Below are positions 24,661-31,537 of a stretch of DNA of 36,097 nucleotides, piece after piece. The notes beneath the pieces are model-generated. The model saw only the letters and a program-made list of their open reading frames with translations. It ran no database searches and had not been told where the DNA came from. A program made the position numbers and the translations under genes. Source of the stretch: an uncultured Prevotellaceae bacterium (GTDB lineage Bacteria; Bacteroidota; Bacteroidia; Bacteroidales; Bacteroidaceae); NCBI GenBank assembly GCA_947306845.1, contig CAMZHP010000004.1:1-36097 (forward strand), written 5' to 3'. Numbering within the stretch: the first letter of the stretch is position 1; the number at the start of each line of letters is the position of its first letter.

Positions 24661-25785
24661 TTAGTCGTTCAGCAGAGTGGGCATGATTAGCATCAGCACC
24701 TCTTCTTGATCGGGTTGGTCGGCAGGAACTACAACTCCAGCTCGGCTCGGATCGGCAAGCTCGATGATGACGTCATCACTGTCAATGCTGTTCAGAATTT
24801 CCGTGAGGGCAGGGCCTTTGAAACCAATGGCCATCGGGATGCCGTCGTAGTCACAGATGAGATCTTCTTTCGCACTCGTCGAGAAGTCGATGTCCTCGGA
24901 GGATAATTCCACCTGAGTGGCGTCAACCTTGAACTTCACGAGCTCGCTGCTTTCACTGGCAAAGGGCATCACACGGCGAAGTGCGCTGATGAATGTCTTG
25001 CGGTCAATGCGCAAATGGTTGGGGTTCTCCTTGGGTATCACAGAGTTGTAATTGGGGTAGCGCCCTTCTATAAGCCGGCAGATGAGAACACCGTCGGCAA
25101 AATTGATGACAGCATTGCGGTCATTAAACTGTATGATAACGTCGCCGCCATCCTTTGAAAGAACGTTCTTCAACAAAGTGGCTGGCTTTTTCGGGAGAAT
25201 GAATGCGGCAGGAGTCTCATTTTTCACGGTGAAGCAACGGTTGCGAACCAACTTGCAGCCGTCGCTGGCCACGATGGCAGTGTATTCAGGAGTGATATCG
25301 AAATAGATGCCATTCATGACAGGACGTAATGTTTCTGTCGCTGTGGCAAACAACGTGCGATTGATGTTGGCCAGCAATTTTCCTGAGTCAAATGTGATGG
25401 TGGTTACATCGTTTGGAAGTGGCTGAGTCTGAGGATATTCCTCGGCATTCTGAGCGGTGAAGTTGTACATACCGTTCTGATAATAAACTTTCACGGTATA
25501 TTGGATTGTGTCTACCTCAAAGACAAGAGGTTGCTCAGGTAACTCACGCATGGCATCCAATATGGTGTTGCTGCTCACGACAAAACTGCCGTTGCCGTCA
25601 CTCTCTGCCAATTCACAGGTGGAGCGCATCACATTCTCGCTGTCTGAGGCAGTGAGAGTCAGTTGCCCGTCTTTTACGTCGAAAAGAAAGCCTTCGAGGA
25701 TGGGCATTGAATTCTTGCTCATAATGACCTTGGAGAGGATAGACAACTTGCTGCTCAAGGTGCTGCTGGAAAGGGTAAATCTCAT
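24661..25785 (-). CDS. dnaN: DNA polymerase III beta subunit (sliding clamp)
   Basis: A 374-residue protein with the three-fold clamp layout. It opens MRFTLSSSTLSSKLSILSKVI, seen in the family as a first helix, then NSMPILEGFLFDV. The middle domain has RPVMNGIYFDI and VASDGCKLVR; the third has GRYPNYNSVIP, RVMPFASESSELVKF and an MLIMPTLLND end in place of the usual MPMR-type ending. The clamp holds the replicative polymerase and repair enzymes on DNA. It heads a three-gene leftward operon with a DnaQ-like nuclease and a small acidic protein. dnaA and recF, neighbours in many bacteria, are absent, as is usual in Bacteroidales. Confidence 0.95.
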   Translation of the reverse strand: MRFTLSSSTLSSKLSILSKVIMSKNSMPILEGFLFDVKDGQLTLTASDSENVMRSTCELAESDGNGSFVVSSNTILDAMRELPEQPLVFEVDTIQYTVKVYYQNGMYNFTAQNAEEYPQTQPLPNDVTTITFDSGKLLANINRTLFATATETLRPVMNGIYFDITPEYTAIVASDGCKLVRNRCFTVKNETPAAFILPKKPATLLKNVLSKDGGDVIIQFNDRNAVINFADGVLICRLIEGRYPNYNSVIPKENPNHLRIDRKTFISALRRVMPFASESSELVKFKVDATQVELSSEDIDFSTSAKEDLICDYDGIPMAIGFKGPALTEILNSIDSDDVIIELADPSRAGVVVPADQPDQEEVLMLIMPTLLND

Positions 25786-25878
25786 TGGTATCTGATTTTG
25801 ATTGTTAATATGCTTGTCATTCAGGGCTTTTTGCTGATATGGTTTCCTATAGGAAAAACGTCCTGTTGATACTGACTA

Positions 25879-25909
25879 CAAAGTTACAAAAATCCAATCA
25901 TTCGACAAA
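25879..25909 (-). promoter_or_regulatory. Promoter of dnaN
   Basis: On the minus strand TTTG (25909-25906) and TAACTTTG (25886-25879) are separated by 19 bases, matching the Bacteroidetes consensus. It predicts a leader of roughly 85-90 bases before the ATG at 25785. Confidence 0.8.
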
Positions 25910-25925
25910 AAAATGGGGGAAAAGT

Positions 25926-25957
25926 TTCTTCGTATGCACTAAATTTTGTAATTTCGC
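25926..25957 (+). promoter_or_regulatory. Probable promoter of the DUF3127 gene
   Basis: TTTC (25926-25929) and TAATTTCG (25950-25957) are separated by 20 bases. Each has one mismatch to the consensus. The ATG lies 58 bases after the -7 element. Confidence 0.55.
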
Positions 25958-26014
25958 ATCTGATTTAACAATAGTGATTACTCAATCTATTTTTTATTTA
26001 ATACAGCTTTTTAT

Positions 26015-26422
26015 ATGGAAATTCAAGGTAAGATCATTGCTGCGCTCGACGTAAAAACGGGCACGTCGGCACGTGGCGAATGGAAAGTGCAGGAGTTTGT
26101 ACTCGAGACCATCGACGGACAGTTCTCAAGGAAAATGGTTTTTTCCGTCTTCGGCGAGGAGAGACTTCAGCGATTCAATATACAGGTAGGTCAGGATGTC
26201 AATGTATCTTTTGACATAGACGCCAGAGAGTATAACGGAAGATGGTTCAACAGCATCAGGGCATTTGATGTCAGACAGGTTGTTCCCAATGCAGCACCTG
26301 GTCCGGTAGATGCTCCTTACCAGTCTGCTGCCCCCGCTCCCATGAATAACTTCCAAGCAGCTCCTGCTGCTGGTGTCGCACCTGCTCCAATGGAAGACAG
26401 CAGCGAAGACCTGCCATTCTAA
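26015..26422 (+). CDS. DUF3127 OB-fold protein with an SSB-like C-terminal tip
   Basis: A 135-residue protein. The first 90 residues are a DUF3127-type domain, probably an OB fold: MEIQGKIIAALDVKTGTS, EWKVQEFVLETIDGQ and DVNVSFDIDAREYNGRWFN. A linker rich in Ala, Pro and Gln (about 91-125) follows. The last residues are DSSEDLPF, closely matching the acidic tip of bacterial single-stranded DNA-binding proteins (DDDIPF in E. coli), which recruits repair and replication partners. The layout is that of SSB, but the domain is not the classical SSB fold family. It is transcribed away from dnaN. Binding of single-stranded DNA is inferred, not shown. Confidence 0.85.
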   Translation: MEIQGKIIAALDVKTGTSARGEWKVQEFVLETIDGQFSRKMVFSVFGEERLQRFNIQVGQDVNVSFDIDAREYNGRWFNSIRAFDVRQVVPNAAPGPVDAPYQSAAPAPMNNFQAAPAAGVAPAPMEDSSEDLPF

Positions 26423-26459
26423 AGCAAAGACCTGCCTTTAAACAGGCTAAAACAAATTC

Positions 26460-26494
26460 GGCAGAACTACTCATGAGTAGCTCTGCCTTTTTTT
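26460..26494 (+). terminator. Rho-independent terminator of the DUF3127 gene
   Basis: GGCAGA (26460-26465) pairs with TCTGCC (26482-26487). Inside it, after one A/C mismatch, is the perfect palindrome CTACTCATGAGTAG (26467-26480). A T-run of seven follows. Confidence 0.88.
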
Positions 26495-26496
26495 AT

Positions 26497-26550
26497 CTAG
26501 GATTTCTAGATTCTCTAGATTTTCTAGAATATCTAGCTCTTCTAGAAATC
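26497..26550. repeat. Six CTAG sites at exact 9-base spacing, forming an imperfect palindrome
   Basis: CTAG begins at 26497, 26506, 26515, 26524, 26533 and 26542, always nine bases apart, with a T/A-rich consensus close to CTAGATTTT. From 26501 to 26550 the array is also an imperfect palindrome centred on the CTAG at 26524: GATTTCTAGA (26501-26510) is the exact reverse complement of TCTAGAAATC (26541-26550), and CTAGAT (26515-26520) of ATCTAG (26531-26536). It lies between a terminator and the stop of a convergent gene. Confidence 0.85.
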
Positions 26551-26559
26551 TTAAAAACA

Positions 26560-28236
26560 TCACAATCCCTCTAATTCTGGTAAATCTCTCTTGACCATAA
26601 ACTGCCCGATGCGGCGTGCATGTTTGTGACGGTCTACGGCATTAAGGTTGTAGACGCCATTAGGGAGGGTGCGGATATTGATGCTCTTATCAGTCATCGC
26701 ACGGATGGTCATCACATTGCCAGCCATGTTCGTGATATTCAGATAGTCGTATTCTATTGTGTTATCACGGGGGGGCATCTCCAGATTGCGGCCATCGTTG
26801 CGCAACCATTGCACCTTACTCTTTTGTTTGGTTTGGTGACTTTGAATTGCGTCACTCTCATTGCCATAACGGTCGACAGCGGTCACCGCATAATAATGTT
26901 GGCCATCATCCTTGCTGAGCGATAGCTGGGGGTGTATGACTCGGCGTGCCACAAGATTGCGGGCATCACTGATGTTCACAGGTGTTTGGGTGCTGGCATA
27001 TACATTATAAATTAAATAAGGTGAACCGCTCTTATCCTGAGCTCCCCACCAGCTTATTCTTAGAGAGCCATCATTGTTATCCAACTTGATTCCCTGCGGA
27101 CAGGAAGGGCGCACGGAGGATTGCCACGTCATCGGTGGGGTGAGAGATGGGTAGGTGTCGAATTGTCGTTCCACGAAAGAGTATATGCCTTTCACGTCAT
27201 CAGTGAAAAAACGGCTTCTGAAATAGGTATGGCCCATACCAAGATGACGAAGCGTATGCAATTCACGGGTGATGTCGGTGAGGGGCCAGTTGGCTCCATC
27301 TTTTCCCCTTGAGAGCAGCCAAATGCCTAAGCCGGGGGCGACAGTGCGACCATAGGTATTGGCAGCCCAGTCCACGGCAAATGGATAGAAATTGTCTCCC
27401 TTGAAATACATCATGGGATAGAGCTGATCCATGATGCCCTCTCGGAGCCATCCTTGTGCATCTTGACATACGGTCTCAAAGGCATTCCATCCACGACTAG
27501 GATAGCGCGTCAGGTCACTATATTTGCCAACAGGCGAACAACTGAGCTTGACCCAAGGCTTGGATGACTTGACGGCTTGATGAATTTGCCTCACTATACG
27601 GGTGATGTTTTCACGGCCTTGACTGCGGCTTACCTTATATTTCCAGTTTTCAGGATATCTGATGTAGTCAAGGTGGATGCCGTCCACATCATATCGGTCA
27701 ACGATTTCGCGGCAGATATTGGCGATATAGCCTGCCGTCTGGCTGTTCTCTGGGTTCATGTAGCCCTCGTCGTCCTTCTTCATGATCATCGACGGATAGC
27801 GCTCCCGCAGCTGTTTGCATCCGATGCTGTTCCATTTGCCAACAGGGATGGCTACCACCCACGCATGCAGTTCCATACCACGCTTGTGGCATTCATCTAT
27901 TGCAAACTGCAAGGGGTCGTAGCCGGGGTTGCGGCCAGGCTTGCCGGTCAGACATCCGTCAAAAGGCTCGTAGCGGGAGGAGTAAAGCGTAGTAGCACGT
28001 ACACGTGTTTGTAGAAGTATGGTGTTCACATGCGAACGGTCGAGACGGTCGAGTATGTTGCGGAGTTGTTGCTTCTGGCGCTCGATGGATTCAGGTGTAG
28101 TAGCTTTCACTGAAGGCCAATCAAGACCATTGAGGGTAGTCAGCCAAACAGCACGTACCTCATACTTGGGCACTTGGCTATATACACCAAGAAACATCAT
28201 GCATAAGGTAAGGGTCAAAAACGTTTTTCTTGCCAT
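26560..28236 (-). CDS. Second GHL10 family glycosyl hydrolase-like protein (DigH-like)
   Basis: A 558-residue secreted protein. The ATG at 28236 gives the signal peptide MARKTFLTLTLCMMFLGVYS, cleaved before Q. An upstream ATG at 28296 lies inside the promoter and is rejected. The GHL10 barrel shows YEVRAVWLTTLNGLDWP, HVNTILLQTRVRATTLY, DECHKRGMELHAWVVAIP, RYDVDGIHLDYIRYPENW and VKLSCSPVGKY. A fibronectin-III-like domain (YYAVTAVDRYGNESDA) and an extra C-terminal beta segment of about 85 residues (DYLNITNMAGNVMTIR, LPNGVYNLNAVD) follow. The tail resembles the start of a T9SS-type sorting domain, but is not a clear match. No lipobox. By analogy with DigH it may cut peptidoglycan glycan strands. 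Confidence 0.83.
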   Translation of the reverse strand: MARKTFLTLTLCMMFLGVYSQVPKYEVRAVWLTTLNGLDWPSVKATTPESIERQKQQLRNILDRLDRSHVNTILLQTRVRATTLYSSRYEPFDGCLTGKPGRNPGYDPLQFAIDECHKRGMELHAWVVAIPVGKWNSIGCKQLRERYPSMIMKKDDEGYMNPENSQTAGYIANICREIVDRYDVDGIHLDYIRYPENWKYKVSRSQGRENITRIVRQIHQAVKSSKPWVKLSCSPVGKYSDLTRYPSRGWNAFETVCQDAQGWLREGIMDQLYPMMYFKGDNFYPFAVDWAANTYGRTVAPGLGIWLLSRGKDGANWPLTDITRELHTLRHLGMGHTYFRSRFFTDDVKGIYSFVERQFDTYPSLTPPMTWQSSVRPSCPQGIKLDNNDGSLRISWWGAQDKSGSPYLIYNVYASTQTPVNISDARNLVARRVIHPQLSLSKDDGQHYYAVTAVDRYGNESDAIQSHQTKQKSKVQWLRNDGRNLEMPPRDNTIEYDYLNITNMAGNVMTIRAMTDKSINIRTLPNGVYNLNAVDRHKHARRIGQFMVKRDLPELEGL

Positions 28237-28265
28237 TATTGGGAAGGAGTGAGTCAATATTTCTG

Positions 28266-28297
28266 CAAAGTTACACATAAACGAGAGAAAAGCCAAA
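28266..28297 (-). promoter_or_regulatory. Promoter of the second GHL10 gene
   Basis: On the minus strand TTTG (28297-28294) and TAACTTTG (28273-28266) are separated by 20 bases, a full consensus match. The ATG at 28236 lies 29 bases downstream. Confidence 0.82.
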
Positions 28298-28301
28298 TTT
28301 G

Positions 28302-28333
28302 TTTGTGCTTTTCCGAATTAATTTGTAATTTTG
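28302..28333 (+). promoter_or_regulatory. Promoter of cstA
   Basis: TTTG (28302-28305) and TAATTTTG (28326-28333) are separated by 20 bases, a full consensus match. The ATG at 28360 lies 26 bases downstream. The -33 element sits only four bases from that of the divergent promoter. Confidence 0.83.
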
Positions 28334-28359
28334 CACCTAACAAACAATTGATTTGAGAA

Positions 28360-29898
28360 ATGTTATCTTTCTTACTGAGTCTTCTGGCACTTATTGCTGG
28401 TTATTTTTTCTATGGCAGATTCGTTGAACGTGTATTCGCACCCGACGGAAGGCCTACCCCAGCCATTGCAAAAGCAGATGGTGTGGATTTTATAGCTCTT
28501 CCATCATGGAAGGTGTTCATGATCCAGTTCCTGAATATTGCGGGCACTGGACCCATCTTTGGCGCAATAATGGGAGCCTGGTATGGGCCAGTGGCTTATA
28601 TCTGGATTGTTCTCGGATGTATTTTTGCCGGAGCCATGCACGACTTCTTTAGCGGCATGCTGTCCATCAGAAACGGTGGTGCAAATCTTCCTGAGTTGAT
28701 TGGAAAGTATCTTGGCAAGGTGACTAAAGCGGTGATGCTGGTCTTCTCCGTTTTCCTGTTGGTGATGGTCGGTGTTGTGTTTGTCTATAGTCCGGCATTG
28801 CTGTTGGAAAACATGTTGCCGGCAGGCTTGATTGTGTGGGTGATTGTCATTTTTGCCTACTACATCCTCGCCACCATGTTACCCATTGATAAGATTATCG
28901 GAAGATTCTATCCCATTTTTGCATTCTCGCTTCTCTTCATGGCAGCGGCATTGCTCGTGGTGCTTTTCCTCAAATGGCCTGCATTGCCAGAGTTGTGGGA
29001 TAACTTGGGTGATGTCAACCGCAACCAACCGGCAGAAATCCTTGGAGCAGATTCCTTCATCACCAAAAATCCCATTTTCCCATGCATCTTCCTTACCATC
29101 GCTTGCGGCGCTATCAGTGGTTTTCATGCCACGCAAAGTCCGTTGATGGCAAGGTGCCTGAAAGATGAGAAACTTGGACGCCCCATCTTCTACGGCTCCA
29201 TGATCACAGAGGGATTGGTGGCGCTGATTTGGGCAACCGTCTCTGCCTATTTCTTCTATTACGGAGGATGGCGCGAGGTGGTGCCGGCTGAGGTAGTACA
29301 GCAATTCAATGACCAGTTGCAGGGAGAGTCGCCAAAGACGCTTGTGCAGTTCTTCACTGCTCCTGCTGTGGTGCAGCATGTGTGTTCAGGGTGGCTTGGT
29401 GTTTTTGGAGGAATCCTCGCCGTTCTCGGTGTGGTAGCTGCTCCTATCACCAGCGGTGACACGGCATTCCGAAGCGCAAGGCTCATCATTGCTTCCGCAT
29501 TGGGCATGGAGCAGCGTTCCATCCCCAAGAGGCTGGCTATCTCACTTCCCATGTTTGGTGCGTCTGTTCTCCTGTTAATATGGCAAATGGAGAATCCCGA
29601 TGGATTCAACACCATATGGCAGTATTTCGGATGGGGCAATCAGACATTGTCGGTTTTCACCTTATGGGCTATCACGGTTTACCTAGTAAGGCATCACAAA
29701 CCCTACTTGATTTCTTTGGTTCCTGCTCTTTTTATGACCACGGTGTGCTCAACATTCATTTTTGTCAGTCCCAATATGCTTGGTGATGTCATCCCGAAGA
29801 CCATAGGTTATATCTTGGGCTGTGTCTGCCTTGCCTTGGCCATAGGATGGTTCTCAACGTGGCTTGTCAATTACCGGAAGTCAGAGGAAAACAAATAA
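28360..29898 (+). CDS. cstA: Carbon starvation protein CstA-like transporter
   Basis: A 512-residue polytopic membrane protein of the CstA family. Landmarks are GYFFYGRFVERVF, the conserved NIAGTGPIFGAIMGAWYGP, GAMHDFFSGMLSIRNGG and ISGFHATQSPLMARCL, within about a dozen hydrophobic segments. E. coli relatives take up peptides or pyruvate (CstA and BtsT). This shorter form lacks part of the roughly 700-residue E. coli protein, as do many Bacteroidetes members. It heads a rightward run of six genes. The symbol reflects family, not proven substrate. Confidence 0.9.
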   Translation: MLSFLLSLLALIAGYFFYGRFVERVFAPDGRPTPAIAKADGVDFIALPSWKVFMIQFLNIAGTGPIFGAIMGAWYGPVAYIWIVLGCIFAGAMHDFFSGMLSIRNGGANLPELIGKYLGKVTKAVMLVFSVFLLVMVGVVFVYSPALLLENMLPAGLIVWVIVIFAYYILATMLPIDKIIGRFYPIFAFSLLFMAAALLVVLFLKWPALPELWDNLGDVNRNQPAEILGADSFITKNPIFPCIFLTIACGAISGFHATQSPLMARCLKDEKLGRPIFYGSMITEGLVALIWATVSAYFFYYGGWREVVPAEVVQQFNDQLQGESPKTLVQFFTAPAVVQHVCSGWLGVFGGILAVLGVVAAPITSGDTAFRSARLIIASALGMEQRSIPKRLAISLPMFGASVLLLIWQMENPDGFNTIWQYFGWGNQTLSVFTLWAITVYLVRHHKPYLISLVPALFMTTVCSTFIFVSPNMLGDVIPKTIGYILGCVCLALAIGWFSTWLVNYRKSEENK

Positions 29899-29934
29899 AA
29901 GACTATCAATCACTCCAATAATTACAAAAACATC

Positions 29935-30432
29935 ATGATCATGATTAAGAGATTTTCATTTATGTTGGTTGCGCTGGTGATGACACTTTCAGTGAGCGCA
30001 CAATTTGAGCAAGGCAAAAAATATATCAGTGCTTCGTTCTCAGGATTGGATTTCAGTTACAATGGGACAAGTGACCTCAACATTGGTTTGCAGGTAAAAG
30101 GCGGATATTTTGTGGAGGACAACCTCATGGTGCTGGGAACATTGGGTTACAACCATGTTGGTGACGAAGTCACACCCGACAGATTCTCTATTGGAGCTCA
30201 AGGGCGCTATTACATCATTCAAAATGGCATTTACCTGGGAGTGGGTGGTACCTACAAACATGGCAGCCACAATTACAATGATTTCTTGCCGACAGTAGAG
30301 GTGGGGTATGCGTTCTTCATCAACAGGCATGTGACCATCGAGCCTGCCGTATATTATGAGCAGTCCATCAACAACCACAGCAAATACTCCAACGTGGGAT
30401 TGAGGGTAGGACTGGGTATTTACCTCTTCTGA
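29935..30432 (+). CDS. Small outer-membrane beta-barrel protein
   Basis: A 165-residue protein. Its signal peptide ([18 protein letters not shown]) is cleaved before Q. About eight beta strands follow, ending in [13 protein letters not shown] with a C-terminal Phe, typical of small OmpX/OmpA-type barrels. Examples of strands are [15 protein letters not shown] and [10 protein letters not shown]. Two in-frame ATGs (29935 and 29941) are possible starts. The function is unknown. It stands 36 bases after cstA and five before recR. Confidence 0.8.
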   Translation: MIMIKRFSFMLVALVMTLSVSAQFEQGKKYISASFSGLDFSYNGTSDLNIGLQVKGGYFVEDNLMVLGTLGYNHVGDEVTPDRFSIGAQGRYYIIQNGIYLGVGGTYKHGSHNYNDFLPTVEVGYAFFINRHVTIEPAVYYEQSINNHSKYSNVGLRVGLGIYLF

Positions 30433-30437
30433 TCTGG

Positions 30438-31052
30438 ATGCTTCAGCAATATCCATCGGCTTTGCTTGAAAGAGCCGTGGGGGAGTTCAGCAAACTCCCT
30501 GGTATTGGGCGCAGGACAGCCTTGCGCCTGGTGCTGTTTCTGCTCCGACAGCCTGTCGCTGACGTAGAGGGATTTGCTGAAGCTGTGGCTCAGATGAGAC
30601 GTGAGGTGAAATATTGCAGCGTATGCCACAACATCAGTGATACCGATGTGTGCCCCGTTTGTTCTGACAACAGGCGTGACCATTCTTTGGTTTGTGTCGT
30701 CGAGAATGTGCAGGATGTGATGGCGGTGGAAAATACACAGCAGTACCGTGGCCTTTACCATGTGTTGGGGGGAGTTATCTCACCGGTTGAGGGCATAGGA
30801 CCTGCAGATTTGCAGATTGATTCTCTTGTGCAGAGGGTTGCAAGCGGTGAGGTGGAGGAGGTCATCCTCGCTTTGGGAAGTACCATGGAGGGTGATACCA
30901 CTAATTTCTACATCTCACGCAAACTGGCTCCCTATGATGTGAAACTGTCCGTACTCGCCAGAGGCATCTCTGTGGGTGATGAACTGGAATACACCGATGA
31001 GGTGACGCTTGGACGCTCCATCATCAACCGTACTCTCTTCGCCATCACATAA
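30438..31052 (+). CDS. recR: Recombination protein RecR
   Basis: A 204-residue protein. It has the N-terminal helix-hairpin-helix ([15 protein letters not shown]), a four-cysteine zinc finger ([16 protein letters not shown]), a Toprim domain ([15 protein letters not shown]) and the end segment [19 protein letters not shown]. RecR, with RecO and RecF, loads RecA at single-stranded gaps. The length is normal. It starts five bases after the preceding stop, so it is likely cotranscribed. Confidence 0.95.
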   Translation: MLQQYPSALLERAVGEFSKLPGIGRRTALRLVLFLLRQPVADVEGFAEAVAQMRREVKYCSVCHNISDTDVCPVCSDNRRDHSLVCVVENVQDVMAVENTQQYRGLYHVLGGVISPVEGIGPADLQIDSLVQRVASGEVEEVILALGSTMEGDTTNFYISRKLAPYDVKLSVLARGISVGDELEYTDEVTLGRSIINRTLFAIT

Positions 31053-31060
31053 GACCTTCC

Positions 31061-31094
31061 ATTCTTCACTCTTCATTCTTCACTCTTCACTTTC
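31061..31094. repeat. Short CTTCAYT heptamer repeat
   Basis: Two copies of ATTCTTCACTCTTC in tandem plus a partial third unit, an all-pyrimidine-plus-A stretch between recR and the next start. It is similar in period and position to the CAATTTT repeat at 8002-8021. Confidence 0.6.
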
Positions 31095-31098
31095 ATCT

Positions 31099-31524
31099 AT
31101 GTTTAAGACAAAAAACATCTTGCTGTTCACACTGTGGGGTATGATTTCTGCAGCGTTGATTATCATCTTGGTCTATGAGACTTCTCTTTCGCAGCCAGGT
31201 ACATTGGCAGACAAGAAGAGGATAGAGTTTTTCTCAGCGGTGGGGATGGAACTTATCGCGCTCGGAAGCATTCCACTTGCTCTGAGACTGTTCAAATTCA
31301 AAAAGATAGCCTATGACCTGGTGAACCGTAAGGAGCATGCTTTGCTGCAATGGGGCTTACTCAGGATGCTGATGCTATGTGTGCCGGTCATTTCCAATCT
31401 TATCCTTTACTACTTGTTCCTCAATCCTACTTTTGCGTATCTGGCTCTCATCCATGTTATCAGCCTGATGTTTATATATCCTACAATGGACAGATGCATT
31501 GCCGAGACAACCCAACAAGTGTGA
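31099..31524 (+). CDS. Small integral membrane protein of unknown function
   Basis: A 141-residue protein with about four hydrophobic segments: NILLFTLWGMISAALIIILVY, read as residues 5-26 or so, then FFSAVGMELIALGSIPLAL, LLRMLMLCVPVISNLILYYL and FAYLALIHVISLMFIYP. Charged residues lie in the loop KFKKIAYDLVNRKEH. I do not recognise a named family. The ATG at 31099 is chosen; the frame is open upstream to 31009, but that part runs through the heptamer repeat and overlaps recR. It ends 13 bases before the glycosyltransferase start. Confidence 0.75.
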   Translation: MFKTKNILLFTLWGMISAALIIILVYETSLSQPGTLADKKRIEFFSAVGMELIALGSIPLALRLFKFKKIAYDLVNRKEHALLQWGLLRMLMLCVPVISNLILYYLFLNPTFAYLALIHVISLMFIYPTMDRCIAETTQQV

Positions 31525-31537
31525 ACCCACCCAAAGG

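Larger units (their letters stand above)
25786..26014. other. Divergent control region between dnaN and the DUF3127 gene
   Basis: A 229-base region with no gene. It holds a promoter facing each way (listed separately), about 40 bases apart between -7 elements. A perfect 14-base palindrome, TTTCCTATAGGAAA, lies at 25843-25856, inside the predicted dnaN leader. Confidence 0.6.

Noticed and set aside
26497..26550. CRISPR array
   Set aside because: The period is nine bases and there are no spacers; it is a short tandem and palindromic repeat.
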